Notes under the pieces: model-generated
What the model was told of the DNA's origin: nothing
Database searches by the model: none
Seen by the model: only the letters and a program-made list of their open reading frames with translations
Translations under genes and position numbers: made by a program
Assembly: GCF_030406405.1 (NCBI RefSeq)
Contig: NZ_JAUEPL010000002.1
Location: 186,001-250,000 of the forward strand
Origin: Streptomyces ficellus
Lineage (GTDB): Bacteria; Actinomycetota; Actinomycetes; Streptomycetales; Streptomycetaceae
DNA length: 64,000 nt
Reading direction: 5' to 3'
In this document: piece by piece, positions 51,183-59,334 of the stretch
Layout: each line of letters opens with the position of its first letter
Position numbering within the stretch: the first letter of the stretch is position 1

Positions 51183-52430
51183 ATGGCAGGACACCCTGGC
51201 AACGCAGAGCCGCTGTCGCCGCGCGCCAAGCTGGCCGTGACGGCGGGCAAGGCCGCAGCGGCGGTGTCTCGCGCGGCGGGACGCGGCAGCGGATCGGTGA
51301 TCGGCGGCCGGGTGGCGCTCAAGCTCGACCCCGACCTGCTGGGGCGGTTGGCGCAGCATCTGGACGTGATCCTGGTGTCGGCGACCAACGGCAAGACCAC
51401 CACCACCCGGCTGATCGCCGAGGCGCTGCGGGCCAGCGGCCCGGTCGTCTCGAACGCCCTCGGCGCGAACATGCCCGCGGGCATCACCTCCGCCCTCGCG
51501 GGCGGCTCGGACGCCAAGTACGGCGTGATCGAGGTCGACGAGAAGTACCTCGCCGGTGTCGCGCGCGATGTGGAGCCCAAGGCCATCGCGCTGCTCAACC
51601 TCTCGCGCGACCAGCTCGACCGCGCCGCGGAGACGCGGATGCTGGCCGAGAAGTGGCGCGAGGGCCTGTCGGGTACGAAGGCGGTCGTCGTGGCCAACGC
51701 CGACGACCCGCTCATCGTGTGGGCCGCGTCCTCCTCCGCCAATGTCGTCTGGGTGGCGGCCGGTCAGGAGTGGAAGGACGACGCCTGGTCCTGCCCCGCC
51801 TGCGGCGGTGTCATGCAGCGCCCCGGCGACGACTGGTTCTGCGGCGAGTGCGGTTTCCGCCGCCCCGCCCCGAGCTGGGCGCTCAGCGGCGACTACGTCC
51901 TGGACCCGCACGGCTCGGCCTGGCCGATCCACCTCCAGCTGCCCGGCCGTGCCAACAAGGCGAACGCCGCCACCTCCGCCGCCGTCGCCGCCGTCTTCGG
52001 CGTGCCGCCGCAGGTCGCGCTGGAGCGCATGTACCAGGTGCAGGCGGTGGCCGGCCGGTACGACGTGGTGAACTTCCAGGACCGTGAGCTGCGGCTGCTG
52101 CTGGCGAAGAACCCGGCGGGCTGGCTCGAAACGTTTTCGCTGATCGACCCGCCGCCCACACCGGTGATCCTCTCCGTCAACGCCCGGGGCGCGGACGGCA
52201 CGGACACGTCCTGGCTGTGGGACGTCGACTACACGCGGCTGGCCGGGCACCCGATCTTCGTGATCGGTGACCGCCGCCTGGACCTGGCGGTGCGCCTGGA
52301 GGTCGCGGGCCTGGACTTCCGGGTGTGCGAGACGGTCGACGAGGCGGTCCAGCTGGCTCCGCCCGGGCGGATCGAGCTCATCGCCAACTACACCGCGTTC
52401 CAGGACGTACGCCGCCGCGTCGGCAACTGA
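51183..52430 (+). CDS. murT: lipid II isoglutaminyl synthase subunit MurT
   Basis: A 415-residue Mur-ligase-like protein. Together with GatD it amidates the D-glutamate of lipid II to D-isoglutamine, using ATP and glutamine. P-loop VSATNGKTTTTRLIAEAL near residue 67; a four-Cys zinc ribbon (CPAC near 207 and CGEC near 222) inserted in the central domain, typical of MurT; and a C-terminal DUF1727 domain. AGGAGG lies upstream of the ATG. gatD follows after 29 bases, the usual operon. Confidence 0.94.
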   Translation: MAGHPGNAEPLSPRAKLAVTAGKAAAAVSRAAGRGSGSVIGGRVALKLDPDLLGRLAQHLDVILVSATNGKTTTTRLIAEALRASGPVVSNALGANMPAGITSALAGGSDAKYGVIEVDEKYLAGVARDVEPKAIALLNLSRDQLDRAAETRMLAEKWREGLSGTKAVVVANADDPLIVWAASSSANVVWVAAGQEWKDDAWSCPACGGVMQRPGDDWFCGECGFRRPAPSWALSGDYVLDPHGSAWPIHLQLPGRANKANAATSAAVAAVFGVPPQVALERMYQVQAVAGRYDVVNFQDRELRLLLAKNPAGWLETFSLIDPPPTPVILSVNARGADGTDTSWLWDVDYTRLAGHPIFVIGDRRLDLAVRLEVAGLDFRVCETVDEAVQLAPPGRIELIANYTAFQDVRRRVGN

Positions 52431-52459
52431 CCCCGCTTCAAGGCTGAAGGACAATGAGC

Positions 52460-53188
52460 ATGAGCGACAGCAGTCTGCGTCTGGTGTGGGTCTACCCCGA
52501 CCTGCTCAGTACGTACGGAGACCAGGGCAACGCCCTCGTGGTGGAGCGCCGCGCCCGCCAGCGCGGCCTGGACGTGCAGCGGGTGGACGTGCGCAGCGAC
52601 CAGCCGATCCCGACGTCCGGTGACATCTACCTGATCGGCGGCGGCGAGGACCGCCCGCAGCGGCTGGCGGCCGAGCGGCTGCGCCGGGACGGCGGGCTGA
52701 ACCGGGCCGCCGAGAACGGCGCGATCATCTTCTCGGTGTGCGCCGGGTACCAGATCCTGGGCCACGAGTTCATCAACGACCTCGGTGAGCGCGAGCCGGG
52801 CCTCGGCCTGATCGACGTGATCTCGACCCGTGGTGAGGGCGCCCGGTGCGTGGGTGATGTGCTCGCCGACATCGACCCGCGCCTGGGCCTGCCCCAGCTG
52901 ACCGGGTTCGAGAACCACCAGGGCATCACGCACCTGGGCCCCACCGCCCGCCCGTTCGCGCGCACCGTGTTCGGCAACGGCAACGGCACCGGGGACGGCA
53001 CCGAAGGCGCGTACAACGACACCGTTTTCGGTACGTACATGCACGGGCCGGTCATGGCGCGCAACCCGCAGATCGCGGACCTGCTGCTGAAGCTGGCCCT
53101 CGATGTGAACGCGCTGCCGCCGACCGACGACCGGTGGTACGACGCGCTGCGCGCCGAGCGGATCGCGGCGGCGAGCCAGCCCGCCTGA
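52460..53188 (+). CDS. gatD: lipid II isoglutaminyl synthase subunit GatD
   Basis: A 242-residue class I glutamine amidotransferase of the CobB/CobQ type that supplies ammonia to MurT. Seen: VYPDLLSTYGDQGN at residues 10-23, IYLIGGGEDRPQ near 55, catalytic Cys in FSVCAGYQILGHEF near 92 and His in GTYMHGPV near 193. ATG 52460 is better spaced from GAAGG than the ATG at 52454; both are in frame. A run of Gly/Asn codons (FGNGNGTGDGT, near 173) is an unusual loop. Confidence 0.93.
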   Translation: MSDSSLRLVWVYPDLLSTYGDQGNALVVERRARQRGLDVQRVDVRSDQPIPTSGDIYLIGGGEDRPQRLAAERLRRDGGLNRAAENGAIIFSVCAGYQILGHEFINDLGEREPGLGLIDVISTRGEGARCVGDVLADIDPRLGLPQLTGFENHQGITHLGPTARPFARTVFGNGNGTGDGTEGAYNDTVFGTYMHGPVMARNPQIADLLLKLALDVNALPPTDDRWYDALRAERIAAASQPA

Positions 53189-53355
53189 GCGGACGCCGGC
53201 TCTTCTGATACCGCGTCCATTGTCGGTTCATCCGAATACCGTCCAGTAGACGGACGCTCGGTTCGGCCCCGTCACCCATTCTCGGTAGGGTGGCGGGGAT
53301 CCAACCGGACGACGTGGTCCGGGAGTCGGCCCACGTTGCAAAGGTATTTCGGGCT

Positions 53356-54381
53356 ATGCGCATTGGTGTGCTCACCTCCGGGGGCGACTGCCCCGGTCTG
53401 AACGCCGTCATCCGTTCCGTCGTGCACCGTGCCGTCGTCGACCACGGCGACGAGGTGATCGGGTTCCACGACGGCTGGAAGGGCCTCCTGGAGTGCGACT
53501 ACCGCAAGCTCGACCTGGACGCGGTGGGCGGCATCCTCGCCCGTGGCGGCACCATCCTCGGCTCCTCCCGCGTGCAGCCCGCGCACCTGCGTGACGGTGT
53601 GGAGCGCGCCAAGGGGCACGTCGCCGAGCTGGGCCTCGACGCGATCATCCCGATCGGCGGGGAGGGCACCCTCAAGGCGGCCAACCTGCTCTCCGAGGCG
53701 GGGCTGCCCATCGTCGGCGTACCGAAGACCATCGACAACGACATCGCCTCGACCGACGTCACCTTCGGCTTCGACACGGCCGTCGGGGTGGCCACGGAGG
53801 CGCTGGACCGGCTGAAGACCACCGCCGAGTCCCACCAGCGTGTGCTGATCGTGGAGGTCATGGGGCGCCACACCGGGTGGATCGCCCTGCACTCCGGCAT
53901 GGCGGCCGGTGCTCACGCGATCGTCGTCCCCGAGCGCCCCTTCGACATCGACGAGCTGACCGCCCGGGTCGGTGCGCGGTTCGAGGCGGGCAAGAAGTTC
54001 GCGATCGTGGTCGCGGCGGAGGGTGCCAAGCCGCGCGAGGGGACCATGAAGTTCAACGAGGGCGGCAAGGACATCTACGGGCACGAGCGGTTCGCGGGCG
54101 TCGCCCAGCAGCTGGCCGGCGAGCTGGAGCAGCGGCTCGGCAAGGAGGCCCGCGCGGTGATCCTCGGCCATGTCCAGCGGGGCGGGACGCCGACCGCCTA
54201 CGACCGTGTCCTCGCGACGCGGTTCGGCTGGCACGCGGTGGAGGCGGCGCACCGGGGCCAGTTCGGCATGCTGACCGCGCTGCGCGGCACGGACATCGTC
54301 ATGGTGCCGCTGGCCCAGGCCGTGGAGACGCTCAAGACGGTTCCGGCGGAGCGGTACGACGAGGCCGAGACCGTCCTCTAG
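53356..54381 (+). CDS. pfkA: 6-phosphofructokinase (ATP type, group III)
   Basis: A 341-residue glycolytic enzyme phosphorylating fructose 6-phosphate. Seen: GVLTSGGDCPGLNAVIR at residues 4-20, GGEGTLKAANLL near 100, PKTIDNDIASTD near 120 with the catalytic Asp, and MGRHTGWIA near 170. Gly in GGEGT (E. coli position 104) points to ATP, while Lys before TIDND (position 124) is the combination known for the actinobacterial group III enzymes. The ATG at 53356 starts the usual MRIGVLTSGGD N-terminus. Confidence 0.94.
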   Translation: MRIGVLTSGGDCPGLNAVIRSVVHRAVVDHGDEVIGFHDGWKGLLECDYRKLDLDAVGGILARGGTILGSSRVQPAHLRDGVERAKGHVAELGLDAIIPIGGEGTLKAANLLSEAGLPIVGVPKTIDNDIASTDVTFGFDTAVGVATEALDRLKTTAESHQRVLIVEVMGRHTGWIALHSGMAAGAHAIVVPERPFDIDELTARVGARFEAGKKFAIVVAAEGAKPREGTMKFNEGGKDIYGHERFAGVAQQLAGELEQRLGKEARAVILGHVQRGGTPTAYDRVLATRFGWHAVEAAHRGQFGMLTALRGTDIVMVPLAQAVETLKTVPAERYDEAETVL

Positions 54382-54488
54382 ATTTCCGTTTCGTACCGAA
54401 CCACCCGCCCCCGGTCGCAGAAGCGGCCGGGGGCGGCTCTAGTCTGGACCGGCAAGCGGACAACCCCGTACGAAACAGGAGCCGGCGC

Positions 54489-55442
54489 ATGGATCACAGC
54501 GGGCACGGCATGACCATGGATCTGCCGCCGTTCACGCTGGGGCGGGGGCTCGCGTACTCGCCGGACACCTTCTTCCTCGTCGGCTGCCTGCTGGCGCTCG
54601 GCCTGTACGGGTGGGGCGTCGTCCGGCTGCGCAGGCGCGGCGACGCCTGGCCGGCCGGGCGGATCGTGTCGTTCCTGGCGGGTGTGCTGACCGTGGCACT
54701 GGTGATGTGCACCCGGCTCAACGACTACGGCATGGTCATGTTCAGCGTGCACATGGTCCAGCACATGATCATCAGCATGCTGTCGCCGATCCTGCTGCTG
54801 CTCGGGGCGCCCGTGACACTGGCGCTGCGGGCCCTGCCGGTCGCGTCCCGGCGGGGCAGCAAGGGGCCGCGCGAGCTGCTGCTGTCACTGCTGCACAGCC
54901 GCTACATGCGGATCATCACGCACCCGGTGTTCACGATCCCGCTGTTCATCGCCAGCCTGTACGCCCTGTACTTCACGCCGCTCTTCGACTTCCTGATGGG
55001 TTCCAAGCCCGGACACATCGCGATGATGGTGCACTTCCTCGCGGTGGGGCTGGTCTTCTTCTGGCCGATCATGGGCGTGGACCCGGGCCCGCACCGGCCC
55101 GGCTATGTGATGCGGATGCTGGAGCTCTTCGCGGGCATGCCGTTCCACGCCTTCTTCGGTATCGCGCTGATGATGGCGACGGAACCGATGGTCAAGGCGT
55201 ACGAGAATCCGCCCGCCTCCCTCGGTATCGACGCCCTCGCCGACCAGAACGCGGCGGGCGGCATCGCCTGGGCGTTCAGCGAGATCCCCTCCGTGCTGGT
55301 CCTGATCGCGCTGGTGTACCAGTGGTACCGCTCCGAGCAGCGCCAGGCGGTCCGCACGGACCGGGCGGCCGACCGGGACGGCGACAAGGAGCTGGAGGCG
55401 TACAACGCCTACCTGGCCTCACTTCAGGCGCGCGGCCGGTAG
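54489..55442 (+). CDS. ctaG: CtaG-like cytochrome c oxidase assembly protein
   Basis: A 317-residue membrane protein with about seven helices, the caa3-type CtaG family. An N-terminal HSGHGM and conserved His motifs VHMVQHMIISML near residue 90 and MMVHFLAVGLVFFWP near 180 suggest copper or heme-related binding. It probably helps build the terminal oxidase. The cytoplasmic tail is charged (RTDRAADRDGDKELEAY). ATG 54489 has GGAG upstream. Confidence 0.88.
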   Translation: MDHSGHGMTMDLPPFTLGRGLAYSPDTFFLVGCLLALGLYGWGVVRLRRRGDAWPAGRIVSFLAGVLTVALVMCTRLNDYGMVMFSVHMVQHMIISMLSPILLLLGAPVTLALRALPVASRRGSKGPRELLLSLLHSRYMRIITHPVFTIPLFIASLYALYFTPLFDFLMGSKPGHIAMMVHFLAVGLVFFWPIMGVDPGPHRPGYVMRMLELFAGMPFHAFFGIALMMATEPMVKAYENPPASLGIDALADQNAAGGIAWAFSEIPSVLVLIALVYQWYRSEQRQAVRTDRAADRDGDKELEAYNAYLASLQARGR

Positions 55443-55551
55443 CGGCCCGGCTCCGGACCGCGGGGGCGGGAATCAGCGCGCCGGGCAGTAGCGCCCGGGC
55501 CTCCTCCCGGGTGACCATGGCCTTACGGCCGCGGCCGGGAGGAGGGCGCGC

Positions 55552-55710
55552 ATGTCCGGTTCCACGAAGACGATGGGTGTGCTCACCGTGGGGGCGCTGG
55601 TACTGACGACGGCGTACACGGTGGCACTGGGCAGCAACGGCTGGCTGTGGTTCGCCTGGGTGGTGCTCGGGCTGGTGACGATCGGGATGGCCGCCATCCG
55701 CGACATGTGA
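55552..55710 (+). CDS. small membrane protein, 52 residues
   Basis: A short gene with a strong GGGAGGAGG site 5-10 bases before ATG 55552. The product has two hydrophobic helices (GVLTVGALVLTTAYTVAL near residues 9-26 and WLWFAWVVLGLVTIGMAA near 31-48) and short polar ends. It lies 109 bases after ctaG on the same strand and may belong to the same transcript. Its function is unknown. Confidence 0.8.
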   Translation: MSGSTKTMGVLTVGALVLTTAYTVALGSNGWLWFAWVVLGLVTIGMAAIRDM

Positions 55711-55725
55711 GGCGGGGCGGCGGTG

Positions 55726-56196
55726 TCAGCGGCGCATCGGGCCCCAGGGGCGGCGCTGGCGCGCCACCTCCTCCTTGGCCTCGTCGATGACCGCCAGGTC
55801 GATCCAGCTGACCGGCTCGATGTCACACAGGAGCGGCTCGTTGTCCGGGCCACGGGCCACCTCGCGGCCGCGCAGCGTCCAGGGGCGTACGTCACCGTCC
55901 CGCTCGCGGCGCAGGTGGTGGTAGTCGTACAGCCGCCGGGCCACCCACAACCGCAGGGAGCGGTCGCCCCACCACCGCTCCACCTGGAGCGGGTTGGCGG
56001 ACAGGCCGGGCATCGGGATGCCGGTGAGTTCATCCACGCTACGGGTCTTGCCGAGGTCATGGGACGGGCCCCTGGACCACCGGACGTAGAGAGATCCATG
56101 GCGTTCCACCAGTTCACCGAGCTCCTCCAGGGAGCGCACGGTGGGCAGCACGGTCATGCCGTCGGGGGCCGCTCTCCGGCCGGCCGTGTCGGTCAT
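55726..56196 (-). CDS. conserved hypothetical protein (DUF6098-like)
   Basis: A 156-residue soluble protein. SLEELGELVERHGSLYVRWSRGP near residue 20, a central GLSANPLQVERWWGDRSLRLWVARRLYDYHHL and a C-terminal WIDLAVIDEAKEEVARQRRPWGP are features I associate with the actinobacterial DUF6098 family. No catalytic residues are obvious. It is divergent from ramR with a 421-base gap. Family assignment is from memory of the pattern. Confidence 0.65.
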   Translation of the reverse strand: MTDTAGRRAAPDGMTVLPTVRSLEELGELVERHGSLYVRWSRGPSHDLGKTRSVDELTGIPMPGLSANPLQVERWWGDRSLRLWVARRLYDYHHLRRERDGDVRPWTLRGREVARGPDNEPLLCDIEPVSWIDLAVIDEAKEEVARQRRPWGPMRR

Positions 56197-56617
56197 GGAG
56201 CCTCACCCTCCTTGTCGTACGGAGTCGTGTCGTTGACGGAAGGGAGCCCTGGGGAGCCACAGGAGTCCTGGAGAGCCACAGGGATTCCGTGGGGACCACA
56301 CGTACCCCGTCATCCGCTCTTCACCAGCCATCTTCGTCAGCCGCGCGGGTTCGCACCACGCGGGCAGGGGCCGGGCGCCGTCTGTCGCGTCGTCTGTCGC
56401 GTCGCCTGTCGCGTCACGCGGGGCAGCGGGGAGGCGGCCGGGGGCAGGGGCGCACATTCCTGCGCACGGTGGCGTGAGGGGGGCGCTCGTCGGCGGTGGC
56501 ACGCGCCCCCTACGACTCGCGGCGATGTTCTTACCCCGCCGCCGTGGGCAACCGCATGGGTGACCATACGGAAGCCCGGCGGGGGGAGCCGGGTGGATGA
56601 CCGGGAGGGGATGGGGC
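56197..56617. other. 421-base gap upstream of ramR with a 12-base triplet repeat
   Basis: Contains three adjacent 12-base units CGTCTGTCGCGT at 56379-56414 (the third CGCCTGTCGCGT). No clear -35/-10 pair stands out. A perfect GGAGGGG lies seven bases before the ramR start. Short open frames here have no coding features. Confidence 0.6.
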
Positions 56618-57226
56618 ATGACGAGGGTTCTCGTGCTGCACAGTGTCAGCCTGCTGAGGTCGGCGCTGGCGGCGCTGCTGGAATCGGAGGGGTCGTTCGA
56701 CGTGGTCGCGGCCGGCTGGCGTACCGCCAACCGTCACGCACAGTCCTTACGGCCGGACGTGTGCGTGGTGGACCTGGACTGCCCGGGGGCCTCGGCGCTG
56801 CTGGAGGGCGAGGCGGAGCCGGGCCTGGGGGCGTGGGGCGGGCGCAGCGGACTGCTGGTGCTCGCGTCGGCGGGCAGGCCGGGGAGACTGCGCCGGGCGT
56901 TCGAGGCACGGGCGCTGGGGTACGTCGACAAGGACGGCTCGCCCCACCGCCTGGTGCGGGGCATCCGGAAGGTCGCGGAAGGCGAGCGGTTCGTCGACGA
57001 ATCGCTCGCCTTCGGCTTTCTGGAGGCGTCGCGGATGCCGTTGACCGCGCGTGAGCTGAGCGTGCTGGCGCGGGCGGCGGAGGGCGAGTCGATCGCGGAG
57101 ATAGCGCGGGGCCTGCATCTGTCGAACGGAACGGTCCGCAACTACATGGCGTCGGCCACGCGGAAGGTCGGCGCGCGCAACCGGATCGACGCGATAAGAA
57201 TCTCGCAGGGTGCCGGATGGGTGTGA
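56618..57226 (+). CDS. ramR: RamR-like response regulator of the SapB cluster
   Basis: A 202-residue LuxR-type regulator, the activator of ramCSAB in other streptomycetes. The receiver domain (1-125) has the acceptor-site strand VCVVDLD (Asp52, Asp54) and Lys in YVDKDGS, but the acidic pair that normally follows the first strand reads HS, so phosphorylation is doubtful. The helix-turn-helix TARELSVLARAAEGESIAEI and SNGTVRNYMASATRKVG lies at 135-195. Codon 44 is TTA (56747-56749), needing the rare bldA tRNA. It converges on ramB. ATG 56618 is chosen for its GGAGGGG site. Confidence 0.88.
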   Translation: MTRVLVLHSVSLLRSALAALLESEGSFDVVAAGWRTANRHAQSLRPDVCVVDLDCPGASALLEGEAEPGLGAWGGRSGLLVLASAGRPGRLRRAFEARALGYVDKDGSPHRLVRGIRKVAEGERFVDESLAFGFLEASRMPLTARELSVLARAAEGESIAEIARGLHLSNGTVRNYMASATRKVGARNRIDAIRISQGAGWV

Positions 57227-57627
57227 GGGGGCCGCGCTCAGGATCCGTGGCCGGGTCCAGGGTCCGTGGCCGGGTTGGGGGTCCGTGGCCGGGTGACGGC
57301 CGCAGGCGGGGGGCTGCTTCGGGAGGGGTGGCGGGTCAGCCCGGGCGATGGTTCGAGCCGGCGACGGATCAGGCCGTGCGACGGTTCGAGCCCGCGACGG
57401 ATCAAGCCGGGCGGCGGGGCGGGTCGGGCGGCGGGTCGGCGGCGGTTCAGGTCGGGTGACGGCTGCGGGCGGGGTGGCGGGTAGGCCGGGCGACGGTTCG
57501 AGCCCGCGACGGATCAGGCCGGGTGGCGGGTCGGCGGCGGTTCAGGTCGGGTGACGGCCTCGGGCCGGGTGGCGGGTCGGGCCGGGCGCGGTCCGGGTCA
57601 CGTGAGCGGATCAGGCCGGGGGCGGCT
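57227..57627. repeat. complex minisatellite between convergent ramR and ramB
   Basis: Nearly the whole 401-base gap is repetitive. GGTCCGTGGCCGGGT-type units occur three times between 57240 and 57294. A 33-base unit beginning CGACGGTTCGAGCCCGCGAC occurs at 57346, 57379 and 57491. GCGGGTCGGCGGCGGTTCAG occurs at 57431 and 57527, so 57379-57490 and 57491-57585 form a higher-order repeat. There is no T-run terminator and no plausible gene. Confidence 0.9.
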
Positions 57628-59334
57628 TCAGGCCGCGTCGGGGTGCCAGAGGCCGACGAGGTCGCGGTACAGGGCCGAGCGCGCCAGCAGCTCGCCGTGC
57701 GGGGCGCACTGCGCCCGGTCCCCGTCCAGGACCAGGACCCGGTCGGCCCGCAGGGCGGACGAGATGCGGTGGGCGACGACGATGAGGGTGCCGGGCCGGG
57801 CGGCGAGGGCCCGCTCGGTCCGCTCCTCGGTGTCGGGGTCCAGATGGCACGTCGCCTCGTCCAGCAGGAGCAGCGGGGCGGGCGACAGATACGCCCGGCC
57901 GAGCGCCAGCAGCTGCCGCTCGCCCTGCGACAGCCTGCCCGGGGCGATCACCGCGTCCGGGCCGCCGAGCCGCTGCAGGAGGGGCGCCAGCCCGAGCGCG
58001 TCCACCGTTTGCCGGACCTGGGCGGGCGTGGCGTCGGGGCGGAGGTAGCGGAGGTTGTCGAGGACGGTGCCGGTGAAGACGTACGCCTGCTGCGGCAGCA
58101 GCGCGGGTACGCCGGCCACGGCGACCGTGCCGCCGGTCGGAGCCAGGAGCCCGGCGAGCAGGGCGGTCAGGGTGGACTTTCCGATTCCGCTCGGTCCCAC
58201 CACGGCGAGGTGCTCCCCCGGATGGAGGACGAGATCGAGTCCGTCCAGCACCGGGCGCGCCCCGGGGCCGTAGGCGAAGCTGACGCCGCGCAGTTCGGCG
58301 GCGGGCGGAGTGGGGCGCAGGAGGACGGCGGACTTGATGGACGCCGGGCGCTCCGGGCGCGCCGGGAGCTCGGACGGGGCGGCGGTGAAGCGTTCCAGGA
58401 CCACCAGGAGGCGTGTTCCGGCCGTGCCCAGGGCGGTCATCAGGGCGTCGAGGGCCGGCAGGAGGGCCTGGATGAGGTAGGTGAGGGCGCCGAGCAGGGT
58501 GCCGGCCGTGACCCCGCGGCGCAGGAGCCACGGGGTGGCCAGCAGCAGCGCGATGACCGGCAGGCGGCCCGCCGCGCCGAGGGCGAGCGTGCGGACGGCC
58601 GCCCAGCGGGCCAGGCGGCGCGAGAGGCGGGCTTCGGCGTCGATCAGCCGTCCGACGTCGGCGGTGACGTGCCGCTCGCCGCCGCACGCCACCACGTCCC
58701 GCAGCCCGGCGCCGACCGCGCCGACCCGGGCCGACAGTGCCTCGTCGGCGTCGAGGAACGCGCGTTGCACGGCGGCCATGGGGGCGAGGGTGGCGAGGAA
58801 CATCGCCAGTCCGAGCAGGAGCGGCGGCAGGACGACGAGCGTCAGCGCGGGCTCCAGGGAGGCCATGCCGAGCAGCGCGCCGAGGGCGGTGAAGACGAAG
58901 GAGCGGGCGGTCAGGACGAGTCCGGCGAAGCTGTCGCGGGCGATCTCGGTCTGGTGGGTGAGCCGGGAGACGGCCGTGCCGCCGGCCGCGCTCTCGGCAC
59001 GTGCCGGGTCCGCCACCGCCGCCGCGAGGGCCTGCGACACGGCCCGGCGTACCAGGCCGTCGCGCAGCGGTTCGACCAGGCCCGCGAGGCCGCCGAACAC
59101 CCCGCGTACGGCGAACCCGCCGAGCAGCGTCCCGGCGGCGGCCACGGCGAGCCACAACAGGCCGGTGCCGGTGCGCCCGGCGAGGAAACCGTCGTCCAGG
59201 GCGCGGGCGACCCCGTACCCACCGAGGAACGTGTGGGCGGACTCCAGCAGTGACCAGGCGGCCAGCCGCACCAGGTCGCGCTTCCTCCGCAGCAGGAAAC
59301 GCCGCCCCTCGGCCAGGACCCGGCGCTCCGTCAT
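57628..59334 (-). CDS. ramB: RamB-like ABC exporter half-transporter
   Basis: A 568-residue fusion of a six-helix membrane domain (about 20-310) and a nucleotide-binding domain. Walker A VVGPSGIGKSTLTALL near 365, signature RLSQGERQLLAL (LSQGE rather than LSGGQ), Walker B LLLLDEATCHLD and switch His VVAHRISS. Last gene of the ram operon; its ATG overlaps the ramA stop (ATGA). With RamA it should export the modified SapB peptide. I chose ATG 59334; longer frames run into ramA coding sequence. Confidence 0.9.
   Translation of the reverse strand: MTERRVLAEGRRFLLRRKRDLVRLAAWSLLESAHTFLGGYGVARALDDGFLAGRTGTGLLWLAVAAAGTLLGGFAVRGVFGGLAGLVEPLRDGLVRRAVSQALAAAVADPARAESAAGGTAVSRLTHQTEIARDSFAGLVLTARSFVFTALGALLGMASLEPALTLVVLPPLLLGLAMFLATLAPMAAVQRAFLDADEALSARVGAVGAGLRDVVACGGERHVTADVGRLIDAEARLSRRLARWAAVRTLALGAAGRLPVIALLLATPWLLRRGVTAGTLLGALTYLIQALLPALDALMTALGTAGTRLLVVLERFTAAPSELPARPERPASIKSAVLLRPTPPAAELRGVSFAYGPGARPVLDGLDLVLHPGEHLAVVGPSGIGKSTLTALLAGLLAPTGGTVAVAGVPALLPQQAYVFTGTVLDNLRYLRPDATPAQVRQTVDALGLAPLLQRLGGPDAVIAPGRLSQGERQLLALGRAYLSPAPLLLLDEATCHLDPDTEERTERALAARPGTLIVVAHRISSALRADRVLVLDGDRAQCAPHGELLARSALYRDLVGLWHPDAA

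Noticed and set aside
57346..57515. GGTTCGAGCCC stretches resembling a tRNA T-loop
   Set aside because: They recur as part of the 33-base tandem unit and lack acceptor, D-loop and anticodon arms at the right distances.
57227..57627. Possible CRISPR array
   Set aside because: Units abut or vary, there are no unique spacers of constant length and no cas genes nearby.
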